From NCBI GenBank assembly GCA_039029535.1, contig JBCCFW010000034.1, positions 1 to 50,350 on the forward strand: 50,350 bases of DNA, given 5' to 3'. The first letter of the stretch is position 1; every line of letters starts with the position of its first letter. This DNA comes from JBCCFW01 sp039029535 (GTDB lineage: Bacteria > Acidobacteriota > JBCCFW01). The notes under the pieces were generated by a model. That model was not told where the DNA came from, ran no database searches, and saw only the letters and a list, made by a program, of their open reading frames with translations. Made by a program: the position numbers and the translations under genes. This document shows positions 30,292 through 39,100 of the stretch, piece after piece.

Positions 30292-32816
30292 GAGGGGCTC
30301 CGGGTCGTGACGGGCTCGTCGTCGGAGTGGACGGCCGCGAGGTCGTCGGGGAAGGCCGCCCGCACCCGCGCACGCCGGACCTTCAGCGTCGGCGTCAGCA
30401 AGCCGTTCTCGACGGTGAGCTCACCATCCACGAGACGGAAGCGCTTGATGGTCTCCCACTCGGGAAGGGCGAGGTTCGCGGCGTCGACGAGCTCCTGATA
30501 GCGCTCGTGGATGACGGGGTGTTGAAGCAGCTCCGAGTACTCGATCTCGCCGAGCTCGAGCTCCTGCGCGAGCTGCTCGAGGGCCTCGCGTGAAGGGAAC
30601 ACGAGGGCTGCGCAGAACTTCTGCTCGGCACCCAGCACCACCGCATGCTCGACGATGGAGTCCGAGCCGAGTCGAGCCTCCAGGGGCGCCGGGCTGACGT
30701 ACTTGCCGGTCGACAGCTTGAAGACGTTCTTCTTTCTGTCGGTGACTCGCAGGAAGCCCTGCTCGTCGAGCTGCCCGATGTCGCCGGTGTGGAGCCAACC
30801 GTCCTCGTCGATGACCTCGGCGGTCGCCTCGTCGTCGAGGTAGTAGCCCTTCATGACGTGCGGACCGCGCGTGAGGATCTCGCCGTCCTCGGCGATGAGG
30901 ACCTCGACCCCGGGAATGGCGGGGCCGACCGTGCCGGCGCGGTTCCGGCTCACGCGGTTGGTCGAGACGATGGGCGAGGCCTCGGAGAGCCCGTAGCCCT
31001 GACAGACGGGGATGCCGGACGCGGTGAAGATGCGCACGAGGTTGGCCGACAAGGCCGCGCCGCCGCAGGCCACCCAGCGCAGCCTCCCACCGGCCGCCGC
31101 ACGCCACTTCGACCACACCAAGCGGTCGGCGAGCTGATGCTGCACCGCGTCGAGAGCCGCGGGCGGTCGCTCGGGGTCGTGCTGGCGGGCCAGGGTCATC
31201 GCCCAGTCGAAGAGTCCTCGCTGGATGGGCTTGAGCTGCGAGCCTGCCAGGCAGATCTTCTCGTGGATGCGCTCGAGCACGCGGGGCACCGTCGCGAAGA
31301 TCGTCGGCTTGACGCTCTTGAGGTCGTCGGACAAGCGCAACGGCGAGCTGAAGTAGGTCGAGTGCCCGCGTGACACGAAGCCGTACCAGATCGCTCGCCC
31401 GAAGGCATGCGACAGCGGCAGGAAGTTGAGCGTCGTCTCCTCGTCGCCGTAGCCCACGGACTCACCGCAGGCGAAGGAGGCCAGCGCGTTGAACGACAGG
31501 TTCTCGTGCGTGAGCAGCACGCCCTTGGGCGTGCCGGTCGTCCCCGAGGTGTAGACGATGGTCGCGAGGTCCTGGGGCGAGACCACGTCGGAGAGGACCT
31601 GCACGGTCTCCGGGTTGGCGAGACGCCGCCGACCCAGCGACTCGACCTCCGCACCGCAGCGGATTGCCAGGCCCTCCGGCCAGCCCTTCGGCGGCGCGGG
31701 CGGCTCACCGTCTTGCATGACGAGCACGAGCTCGAGGGCCGGAGTGTTGCCGACGAAGGTCGCGACCTCGTCGAGCTGCTCGTGGGTTCCCACCACCATC
31801 GCTCGCGCCCCGGAGTGATGCGTGACGTAGGCGTTGTTCTCCGGTGAGTTGCTCAAGTAGAGCGGCACGTCGACCAAGCCCGCGGTGAGACAGGCCATGT
31901 CAGCGAGCACGAAGGTCAGGTCCGACTCGGTGTAGAGCGCGACGCGGTCACCGTGGTGCAAGCCCTGACCGAGCAAGCCGGATGCGAAGGCACGGGCTCG
32001 CTCGCGGAAGTCGGTGTTCGAGAGCCGCAGCCAGCCGTCCTCGGTGGGCTGGTTCAGGGCCGTGTCGTTGGGGTGCCGGTCGCATGCCTCGTCGAGAAGG
32101 TCCGGCACGCAGCGACCGAGGAAGCCCTCGATGTCGTGCTCCGGCTCCGCCTCGGCTACTGCTGGAGCAGCCGTGACCGGGGCGCTTGTCGCGACGACGC
32201 GCCCACAGCAACCACGCAGGGCTTGCTCGACGGCTCGCTCGAGAAACACCTCTCGCTCATGTCGGGTGTCCAGTCGTCGCGAGCTCGCCAGCGACACGGC
32301 ACCATGCAACGCCGACCAGAGCACGCTCGCTGCAAGCCATGGGTCACCGAGCGGCTCGCAAGCCCCCGCGGCCTCGAGCTCGCCGAGCGCGGACGCGAAG
32401 AGATCGAGGTTCGCCCGAGCACGCCGGTAACTCTCGGCTGGGTAACGAGCGACGGTGTCGACCGGCACCGAGAACATGACCTGGTAGTACTCGGGCAGCT
32501 CCATCCCGAAGGCCACGTAGCGACGGCACAGGGCCTCGAGTCGGGCTTGGGGCTGGGCTTCCCCGTCGGCGGCGGACTGAAGCTGGTCGTGTAGGTGAGC
32601 GAAGCCCTCGTCGATGAGGGCGTGGACCAGGGCGTCCTTGCTGGGGAAGTGCAGGTAGATGGACGTCGCGCTGCGGTCCACCGCCTTGGCCACCTGTCGC
32701 ATGGACAAGGCAGCCGGCCCATCGGTCACGAGGATCTCGCGAGCAGCCGCCAGGATGGCGGTCCTCAGCGGCCGCTCGTCCTCCGTGGTCGATGAGCTGT
32801 CTGGTCGGTCCGCCAT
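30288..32816 (-). CDS. TetR-family regulator fused to long-chain acyl-CoA synthetase
   Basis: A single 842-residue frame. Residues 15-65 are a TetR DNA-binding domain (REILVTDGPAALSMRQVAK, RSATSIYLHFPSKDALVHAL) and about 66-205 a TetR ligand/dimer domain. Residues 206-230 form an Ala/Pro/Glu linker. From about 233 to 842 lies a complete AMP-forming ligase: P-loop IVYTSGTTGTPKGV (about 420-433), GYGLSEASP, WLHTGDIG, DRKKNVFKLSTGKYVSP and the C-terminal catalytic Lys in LTPTLKVRR (about 812). No Met sits at the junction and no stop separates the parts. The ATG at 32816 has GGAGG 9 bases upstream; 140 further upstream codons are non-homologous. A perfect palindrome lies 17 bases upstream. It probably senses acyl-CoA or fatty acid and autoregulates. 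Confidence 0.9.
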   Translation of the reverse strand: MADRPDSSSTTEDERPLRTAILAAAREILVTDGPAALSMRQVAKAVDRSATSIYLHFPSKDALVHALIDEGFAHLHDQLQSAADGEAQPQARLEALCRRYVAFGMELPEYYQVMFSVPVDTVARYPAESYRRARANLDLFASALGELEAAGACEPLGDPWLAASVLWSALHGAVSLASSRRLDTRHEREVFLERAVEQALRGCCGRVVATSAPVTAAPAVAEAEPEHDIEGFLGRCVPDLLDEACDRHPNDTALNQPTEDGWLRLSNTDFRERARAFASGLLGQGLHHGDRVALYTESDLTFVLADMACLTAGLVDVPLYLSNSPENNAYVTHHSGARAMVVGTHEQLDEVATFVGNTPALELVLVMQDGEPPAPPKGWPEGLAIRCGAEVESLGRRRLANPETVQVLSDVVSPQDLATIVYTSGTTGTPKGVLLTHENLSFNALASFACGESVGYGDEETTLNFLPLSHAFGRAIWYGFVSRGHSTYFSSPLRLSDDLKSVKPTIFATVPRVLERIHEKICLAGSQLKPIQRGLFDWAMTLARQHDPERPPAALDAVQHQLADRLVWSKWRAAAGGRLRWVACGGAALSANLVRIFTASGIPVCQGYGLSEASPIVSTNRVSRNRAGTVGPAIPGVEVLIAEDGEILTRGPHVMKGYYLDDEATAEVIDEDGWLHTGDIGQLDEQGFLRVTDRKKNVFKLSTGKYVSPAPLEARLGSDSIVEHAVVLGAEQKFCAALVFPSREALEQLAQELELGEIEYSELLQHPVIHERYQELVDAANLALPEWETIKRFRLVDGELTVENGLLTPTLKVRRARVRAAFPDDLAAVHSDDEPVTTRSPS

Positions 32817-32833
32817 GATGTCTCGCCTCCGAC

Positions 32834-32846
32834 TTAACAGTGTTAA
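32834..32846. promoter_or_regulatory. Perfect palindrome TTAACAGTGTTAA, likely TetR operator
   Basis: Six-base arms TTAACA/TGTTAA around one base, an AT-rich island in GC-rich DNA, lie between the ATG of the TetR-ligase fusion (17 bases away) and the divergent thioesterase. This is where a TetR repressor would bind to control both directions. Confidence 0.65.
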
Positions 32847-32932
32847 CCTATCGACGCCGTGGGCCTGGGGACAAGCCGTCCTGGGCCGCCCGGGATGACG
32901 TGGTGGCAGAACGACCCGATCTGAGTGCAGAA

Positions 32933-33391
32933 ATGGGCTGGGAGGCCGTTCAGCCGTTCCCGGCCTCGGTCGCCGGCCGGTCGTTCGTGTCGGGCCCACC
33001 GACCAGCCGCGCCCTCCAGGTCGCCTGGTTCCGGCGCGTCGACGACGGGGTTCTCTTCGGCAAGGTCTGGTTCGGACCCGAGACCCTCGGTCCACCGGGC
33101 AATGCTCACGGCGGCTCCCAGGCCGCCGTGCTCGACGAGGCCATGGGTGCGGCCGCTTGGCTCGCAGGCCATCGCGTGCTGGCCGGAAGGCTCGAAGTGG
33201 ACTTCGTCTCGATGGTGCCCCTCGGTGAGGTCGCACGGGTGGAGGCCCGCGTGGTCGAGGTGGAGCGGCGCAAGGTCCACACCGAGGCCAGGCTCTCGTC
33301 CACGGACGGCACCGTTCGAGCCGAAGCCCGCGGCCTCTTCGTCGAGCTCAGCGAAGCCCAGCTCGACGAATTGATCCGGACCAGGAGCTGA
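32933..33391 (+). CDS. PaaI/hotdog-fold acyl-CoA thioesterase
   Basis: A protein of about 152 residues with the hotdog thioesterase signature GPPGNAHGGSQAAVLDEAMG, in which N/H-GG and the following acidic residue form the active site of PaaI-type enzymes, and later strands LEVDFVSMVPLGEVARVEARV. It would hydrolyse acyl-CoA to free acid and CoA. The ATG at 32933 was chosen over GTGs at 32840 and 32900: the first lies within the operator, and none of the three has a convincing ribosome site. It is divergent from the TetR-acyl-CoA synthetase and would oppose its reaction, so joint control by the shared palindrome is plausible. Start is uncertain by up to 11 residues or more. Confidence 0.82.
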   Translation: MGWEAVQPFPASVAGRSFVSGPPTSRALQVAWFRRVDDGVLFGKVWFGPETLGPPGNAHGGSQAAVLDEAMGAAAWLAGHRVLAGRLEVDFVSMVPLGEVARVEARVVEVERRKVHTEARLSSTDGTVRAEARGLFVELSEAQLDELIRTRS

Positions 33392-33409
33392 GCACGGGCA
33401 ATCTCTCCC

Positions 33410-33446
33410 TTCGAGACTGTTCGAGACGTGGAGGAGAGGTTAGCCT
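33410..33446 (+). promoter_or_regulatory. Promoter region with tandem TTCGAGAC repeats
   Basis: Two copies of TTCGAGAC start exactly 10 bases apart (33410 and 33420), one helical turn, and the second overlaps the -35 position of a -10-like TAGCCT at 33441-33446. This suggests side-by-side binding of an activator or repressor ahead of the kinase-like gene at 33483. Confidence 0.4.
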
Positions 33447-33482
33447 GACAGGTCGGCGGGCTCCCGTCGTCGCCCCCACCCC

Positions 33483-34562
33483 ATGAGCACGACCTCTCCC
33501 CTCTCCGCGGGCTCCGCCTCCGCCCCCATCCCTCGCGGTCCTCAAGACCTCACGCGAGAGTGGCTCGAGCTCCACGTCGGACTCGAGGAGATCGCCTCCG
33601 TTCGCGTCTGGCCTCCCGTGGAAGACCAGGGCTTCACGGGAACCGTCGTGCGCTTGCAGGTCACCCGCAAGAACGGCGAGGACACCTGGCTGTTCGCCAA
33701 GTTCTTCGACCCGACCCGCGGCACGCTCGGACGCCAGCATCACGTCAACGAGCTGGCCTTCCATCGCGAGCTCGCCGAGCGCTCCGGCCTCCGCGTCCCC
33801 CGCGCCTGGCATGGCAGCGTCGACGACGAGGGTCACGGCCTGCTCCTTCTCGACGACCTCACCCAACGCACTCGCTCGGGCGACGTCTTCGGTAGCAGCA
33901 GTCTCACCGACACGGAACAGCTCCTCGACGAGCTGGCGAAGCTGCACGGGGCCACGTTCGACTCCTCGGGCCTGAGCTGGCTCCCCCGACCGACCATCGA
34001 CGCCGCCGAGCAGGCCGTCGCGTTCGAGCCGATCCTCGCCGCCTTTCGCGAACGCCACGATCGACGCTGCCCATCGGGCATCCAGGCAGTGCTCGACTGG
34101 CTCGCCACCAGTTACGAGACGCTCGTCGAGCGCATGCTGAAGGTGCCGTTCGCAGTCGTACACGGCGACCTCAACCTCGGCAACGTGCTGCGTGATGAAG
34201 ACGACGGACCTCCCTGGCTGGTCGACTGGCAGCTCGTGGCCGTCCTGCCCCTCGCGATCGACCTGTCGTTGGTTCTCGGCGAACACCTCCTCACGGAACA
34301 TCGCCGTCGGTCCGAGCGCGAGCTGCTGAGCCGCTACCACTCGCGTCTTCCCGAGGCCTGTCGCGACCGCTACCCGCCGGAGCGTCTCGTCGATGACTAC
34401 CGCTGGGGCCTGCTGTTCCGCCTCACCGTGCAGGTGCGCTTCTGGTCGGAGCGCGCCGGCACGGGCCCGCAGCGCCGCTGGCTCGAGCACTTCATGAGCG
34501 AGGGCCGACTCTTCGCCGCGGTGCAGGACCACTGGGAGAGCCTCCTACAATCGAACGACTAA
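33483..34562 (+). CDS. APH/choline-kinase-like phosphotransferase
   Basis: A 359-residue protein-kinase-like small-molecule kinase. It has the catalytic loop VVHGDLNLGNVL (HGD-x4-N) and the metal-binding Asp in WLVDWQLVAVLP (DWQ in place of DFG/DWE), with an N-terminal lobe strand TWLFAKFFDP holding a candidate ATP-anchoring Lys and GLLLLDDL as hinge. Members phosphorylate hydroxyl groups of antibiotics, sugars, choline or other metabolites; nothing here fixes the substrate, and resistance cannot be assumed. It stands alone, 47 bases before a TenA-like gene that may be co-transcribed. Confidence 0.82.
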   Translation: MSTTSPLSAGSASAPIPRGPQDLTREWLELHVGLEEIASVRVWPPVEDQGFTGTVVRLQVTRKNGEDTWLFAKFFDPTRGTLGRQHHVNELAFHRELAERSGLRVPRAWHGSVDDEGHGLLLLDDLTQRTRSGDVFGSSSLTDTEQLLDELAKLHGATFDSSGLSWLPRPTIDAAEQAVAFEPILAAFRERHDRRCPSGIQAVLDWLATSYETLVERMLKVPFAVVHGDLNLGNVLRDEDDGPPWLVDWQLVAVLPLAIDLSLVLGEHLLTEHRRRSERELLSRYHSRLPEACRDRYPPERLVDDYRWGLLFRLTVQVRFWSERAGTGPQRRWLEHFMSEGRLFAAVQDHWESLLQSND

Positions 34563-34609
34563 GAACGTTTGAGCTGGACTTCACTCAGAGCCGCTGACAG
34601 TCTCGGCCG

Positions 34610-35374
34610 ATGTCGAGCTCAACCCGCTCTCCTCGTCGTCTCGGTGACGCCCCCTCCCTCCAGTCCGTCGACGTCCCCACCACTCCACCACCGGAAGACT
34701 CGATCTCCTGGAAGCTGTGGCTGGGAGCGCAGGACTTGGCACGAGACGCCCTGCAGTCCGACTTCGTGCAGGGCATCGCGAACGGCAGCCTCGATCCCAA
34801 CGCCTACGGCCACTACTCCATCCAGGACGTGGCGTACTGCGTGCACGGCGAGTCGGACTACGCGAAGACCGTCGAGCGAGCCAACGCTGCGGGAGAACCC
34901 GTCCTCGCCGCCTTCGCTCAGGCGCGGCACGACAGCTACCGGTCCTACACCAGCTCGCTACTCGAGTCCTGGCACTTGAACAACGATCAGGCCGTCACGC
35001 CGGGACCCGCCGCACGGGCCTACATCGACTTCGAGCAGATGGTGGCGAGCACGCTCCCTCCGATCTACCTCATCGTGGCGATGATCCCCTGCGATCAGCT
35101 CTGGCCCTGGCTTGCCGAGCAGGTCGGCCCGAAGGTGAAGCCCGGCAACGTCTACGCCTTCTGGCCGAAGGAGAACGGCGGCTGGCACGGCGCGTACCGA
35201 CTCGACAACTTCGTCGACCGCTGGTTCGCCGATCACCCCGATCAGCACGACGAGGCGACGGCGACCTGGGTCTTCCGAAGCTGCGTGACCGGTGAGGTCA
35301 ACTTCTTCAGAAGCGCCTGCGGTCAGTCGCTCCTGCCGATGCCTCAGCGGCCGCCGTCCACACCCGAAGCCTGA
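34610..35374 (+). CDS. TenA/thiaminase-II-like helical protein
   Basis: A 254-residue all-helical protein of the TenA/heme-oxygenase-like fold: FVQGIANGSLDPNAYGHYSIQD at the start, then DYAKTVERA, ARAYIDFEQMVASTLPPIYL, and IPCDQLWPWLAEQV, ending in NFVDRWFADHPDQHDEATAT. TenA proteins hydrolyse aminopyrimidines in thiamine salvage, while relatives do unrelated chemistry. It has a proline/serine-rich leader of about 30 residues and is somewhat longer than classic TenA (about 230). No thiamine genes or TPP riboswitch are nearby, so the thiamine role is only a family-level guess. Confidence 0.78.
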   Translation: MSSSTRSPRRLGDAPSLQSVDVPTTPPPEDSISWKLWLGAQDLARDALQSDFVQGIANGSLDPNAYGHYSIQDVAYCVHGESDYAKTVERANAAGEPVLAAFAQARHDSYRSYTSSLLESWHLNNDQAVTPGPAARAYIDFEQMVASTLPPIYLIVAMIPCDQLWPWLAEQVGPKVKPGNVYAFWPKENGGWHGAYRLDNFVDRWFADHPDQHDEATATWVFRSCVTGEVNFFRSACGQSLLPMPQRPPSTPEA

Positions 35375-35385
35375 GTGGACACGAC

Positions 35386-35403
35386 GACCGGCGCGAGCCG
35401 GTC
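35386..35403. terminator. GNRA-loop hairpin between convergent genes
   Basis: A perfect 7-bp stem GACCGGC/GCCGGTC closed by a GCGA tetraloop lies between the rightward TenA-like gene and the leftward CBS gene. It could terminate either transcript. No T-tract is seen. Confidence 0.5.
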
Positions 35404-35444
35404 CGCGCGCTCACTTCGAGCTCAATCAGTCTCGCGCTCGCGCC

Positions 35445-35879
35445 TCAGGCCGCTCCCGTCGCTTCGGCGAGTTGCTCGCAGCGCAGCGTCCACTGCACCG
35501 CCCGCAACACGTCGCGTCGGCTGATTTGACCGACGAGCTTGCCGTCCTTCACCACCGGGAAGCGGCGATACGGCTTGCGAAGGAACATGCCGGCCGCGTA
35601 GTAGAGGTCCATGTCGGGGGGAAGCGTCTCCACTTCCCGAGTCATGAAGTCCGACACGGTGCCCTGCGGCGTCTGGGCGTTGACGCCCTCGGCAACGAGC
35701 TTGAGACAGTCCTTCTCCGAGAGCACGCCGATGAGACGACCGAGGTCGTCCACGACGGGGGCTCCCGAGATGGCGTGCTCGGCGAGGAAGTCGACCGCCT
35801 TGAGGATGTCGGTCTCGCCTTGCAGGGTGCGCAACTTGCTTGCCATGAAGTCCCGAACGAGGGGTAGCTCTTGCACCAT
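35445..35879 (-). CDS. CBS-domain pair protein
   Basis: A 144-residue protein consisting of two CBS motifs: VRDFMASKLRTLQGETDILK with ISGAPVVDDLGRLIGVLSEKD, and VSDFMTREVETLPPDMDLYY with RRFPVVKDGKLVGQISRRD. Paired CBS modules bind adenine nucleotides and act as energy or ligand sensors. The ATG at 35879 has a strong AGGAGG just upstream, so an upstream in-frame start was rejected. It is divergent from the Ser/Thr kinase gene, sharing a 230-base AT-richer control region with it. Its regulatory target is unknown. Confidence 0.9.
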   Translation of the reverse strand: MVQELPLVRDFMASKLRTLQGETDILKAVDFLAEHAISGAPVVDDLGRLIGVLSEKDCLKLVAEGVNAQTPQGTVSDFMTREVETLPPDMDLYYAAGMFLRKPYRRFPVVKDGKLVGQISRRDVLRAVQWTLRCEQLAEATGAA

Positions 35880-35943
35880 CCCACACCTCCTGTCCAAGAA
35901 GATCGTAGGTGTTCGCGACGCCCCCAGCCAGCCGCCCCCTTGC

Positions 35944-36002
35944 TCAACTGAATAGAAAACGCTGCTCGTCAGAATGAAATCAACTGACCAACTTTGCGTT
36001 GG
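35944..36002. promoter_or_regulatory. AT-richer divergent control region with repeats
   Basis: Two direct copies of TCAACTGA (35944-35951 and 35980-35987) are followed by the inverted repeat CCAAC-TTTGC-GTTGG (35988-36002), in the lowest-GC stretch of the gap between the CBS gene and the kinase gene. It probably holds the promoter(s) and regulator sites for one or both genes. Confidence 0.4.
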
Positions 36003-36097
36003 CCGTGTTTGACGTCGTTTCTCCTGCGTTTCGCGTCACCGGGTCATTTCATCCCGGAGAGCGGCCGAGGTGAGACGAATCGGCTCGCTCGGCAGGC

Positions 36098-36103
36098 TAG
36101 GAT
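36098..36103 (+). promoter_or_regulatory. -10-like element TAGGAT placing transcription at the kinase start codon
   Basis: TAGGAT lies 6 bases before the GTG at 36110, so transcription would start at or next to the start codon, giving a leaderless message. No Shine-Dalgarno is seen between them. Confidence 0.35.
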
Positions 36104-36109
36104 GCTCGG

Positions 36110-39100
36110 GTGAGCGAGCACGAAGGCCCCGAGCCACCCCCCGTCGACCCCGGTGCGCCGACGCAGGACCCGGCGACCACCGTCACCGGCCCGACCGACG
36201 CGAAAGGCCCCGCCGAGGCGACCACGCTCCTCCCGGATCGCGTCGGACCGGTCCGCGTCGAGCGCTTCCTCGGGCGCGGTGGAATGGGCGTCGTGGCCAA
36301 GGGCTACGACGAGAGCGCTCGACGACCGGTCGCCGTCAAGTTCCTGGGCCGCAATCCCACCGACTCGCACGGCCGGATGACCGGTCCCGACTCCGACCAG
36401 GACGAGGACGAGCTGCTGCGGGTCGAGCGTGAGGCGCGCCTTCTCTCGGCCATGCGTCACCCACACGTCCTGCCGATCCTGGGCGTCGAGGAGCACGAAG
36501 GGCGACCCGTCCTCGTGCTCCAGCTCGCCGAAGGCGGCTCGCTCGGCGACCGCCTCCGGGACGGGCCCCTGGAGCCCGCACCGGCTCTCCGTCTCCTGAC
36601 CCAGGTCGCCGCAGCGCTCGAAGAAGCTCACTCGCGCGGCATCGTCCATCGCGACCTCAAGCCCGACAACGTTCTCCTCGACACCGACGACTCCGCCCTG
36701 GTGGCCGACTTCGGCCTGGCCTGCCGCCTGGAGAGCAGCACGCTCCGCTCCCTCGCGTCGGAGACCATCGACCTCCACGACGGCAGCGGCGCCGGGACGC
36801 CGGGCTACGCCAGCCCCGAGCAGTTCAAGGGAGAGGAGCCCGACGAGAGCGCCGACACCTGGGCGCTGGCCTGCCTCGCGCACCGCTGCCTCACGGGGGC
36901 CTCCGTCATCCCCGGCGACGACGCCCGCGAGCAGATCCTGTCCACCTTGATGGGTGACGTGCAGCGACAGCCCTTGCCGGCCACCATCCCCGGTGAAGTC
37001 GACGCGCTGCTCGATGAGGCACTCGAGCTGGAACCAACTCGACGGCTTCGCGACATGACACGCGCTCGGGAGGTCTTCGCCCGAGCCCACGAAGAGCTCA
37101 CCGGTGAGGCGGTCGTCCTCGTCGGCGTCAGCAGCGCGCCGTCACCTTCAGAAGACACGCCCGGCCCACGACTCCCCCGCGCCCGTTCCGCCTTCGTCGG
37201 TCGTGATGAAGAGCTCAGCGAGGTGCTCGCAGCCTTGCACGCCCAGCGTCTCGTCACCTTGGTGGGCACCGGTGGTGCGGGCAAGACACGACTCGCCCTG
37301 GAAGCGGGCCTGCACCTGGAGCACGAACGCGATGAGCTCGTCGCCCATGGCGCGGTCTTCGTGGAGCTCGGCGTCCTCCGTCCCACCGACTCGCCCGTCA
37401 CCGTGCTCGCCGCCGCGCTCCAACTCTCGGACCGTCCCGGCTCATCGACCCTCGAGACAGTCCGCGAGGCCCTGGCCGACAAGGCCGTGCTCGTCATCCT
37501 CGACAACTGTGAGCATCTCTCCGGAGCGGTGAAGGAGCTCGTCACCGAGCTGCTCGACGACTGCCCCGGCCTTCGCTTCCTCGCAAGCAGTCGCGAGCCG
37601 TTGGGGCACGACGCCGAGCACGCCGTGACACTGGGCCCTCTCGGCCTGCCTCCTGCGGAGGAGTCGATCGAGCCCGAAGAGCTCCTCGCGACCGGCGCCA
37701 TCGCCTTGTTCGTGGACCGCGGTCGTCTCGCCGATCGGGGCTTCCGCCTCGACGCCAGCACGGCCAGCGCGGTCGTCCGCTGCTGCCGACGGCTCGACGG
37801 CATCCCGTTGGCCATCGAGCTCGCCGCCGCCCGTCTTCGCACGACGCGCGTCGACGTGCTCGCCGACGAGCTGGAAGAGAGCCTGAGCGCCCTGCAAGGT
37901 GGTCATCAGGCAGCCTTGCCACGTCACCGAGCCCTGGCCGCCACCATCGACTGGAGCCACGACCGTCTCGGCGATCGCGAGCGTGCTCTCTATCGCCGCC
38001 TCGCCGTCTTGACCGGTCCGTTCACCCTGGCCTTCGCCGAGCGGGTGGGGCCGGGAGCGGAGCTGGAGCAGGGTGAGGTGCTCCCCACCCTGCTGCGTCT
38101 CGTCGACCGCTCGCTCCTTCAGTCGGAGCCGGGCGGCCGCCTGCCGACCTGGCGCCTGCTCGAACCGGTGCGTCAGCACGCCGGTGAGCAGCTCACGAAC
38201 GCCCGCGAAGAGACCACGTCTCGCTCGGCTCTCATCGCGGCGACCTGGGACCTCGCGCGGGAGAGCCAGCCGCGGATCGACGGCGGGGGCCTCGCCGACT
38301 GCTTGGCCGAGCTCGATCAGGTCCGCGCGCTCCTCGTCTCTGCCGTCCGTGCCTGCCTCGACGCTGGCGACGCCCGCTCGGGTCTCGGGATCGCCGCGGG
38401 CCTGTCCGGCTACTGGATCGCACGCGGCCACTGGAGGGAAGGACGAGAGCTCCTCGATGCCGTGCTCGCGCTGCCGCAGGATCGCGACACCGCCGAGCGC
38501 GCACCGTCCCTCATCGCCAGTGGCCAGCTCGCGATGCTGCTCGGTGATGGTGACGCGTCACGGGAGCTCCTGGAGGACGCCCTCCGGCTGCTCGAGTCCA
38601 GTGGCCCCGACACCGACGCCGTCGCCCGCAGCGATGCTCAGAACTCCCTCGCGCTCCTGGCCCTCGAACGTCAGGACCTCGCGACTGCTCGACGACGAGG
38701 CGAGGAGTCGCTGGCCCTGAGAAGGACCCTCGGACGCCCGGACCTCGTCGCCAACTCCCTCAACCTCCTGGGCAACACCACCCGGCAGGAGGGCGACTTC
38801 GAGGCAGCCAAGCGTTACCTCGAGGAGGCTTACCGCATCCAAGAGGAGGAGGTCGGGAACGACCTGGCGCTGGCGGCGATGGCCGTGAACCTCGGCACCG
38901 TCGCCATCGAGCTGGAGGACTTCGAGTCCGGCCGCCGCTTCCTCCTCCGTGGAGGCGAGCACGCGCGGGCCTGCGGGTCCGACCGTGGCGAGCTCTTCGT
39001 CCTCATCAACCTCGCTGCCATCGATCACAAGGAGCGGCGCTTGAGCGCCAGCCTGGGACATCTCACGAAGGCCGCGGCGACCTGCCGCAGGCTCTCCGAC

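Noticed and set aside
28066..30498. An 810-codon open frame on the plus strand
   Set aside because: Antisense to fadE, with low-complexity charged composition and no motifs, while the minus strand has unmistakable acyl-CoA dehydrogenase motifs.
32817..33236. 140-residue N-terminal extension of the TetR-ligase fusion
   Set aside because: Arg/Pro-rich antisense of the thioesterase gene, crossing the palindromic operator. The ATG at 32816 has a good ribosome site and TetR proteins begin there.
33483..34562. Aminoglycoside resistance gene
   Set aside because: The HGD and DWQ motifs show only the broad APH kinase fold. Nothing indicates an antibiotic substrate.
34610..35374. A TPP riboswitch or thiamine operon around the TenA-like gene
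   Set aside because: The 47-base leader is too short for a TPP aptamer and no thi genes are adjacent, so only the family-level fold assignment was kept.
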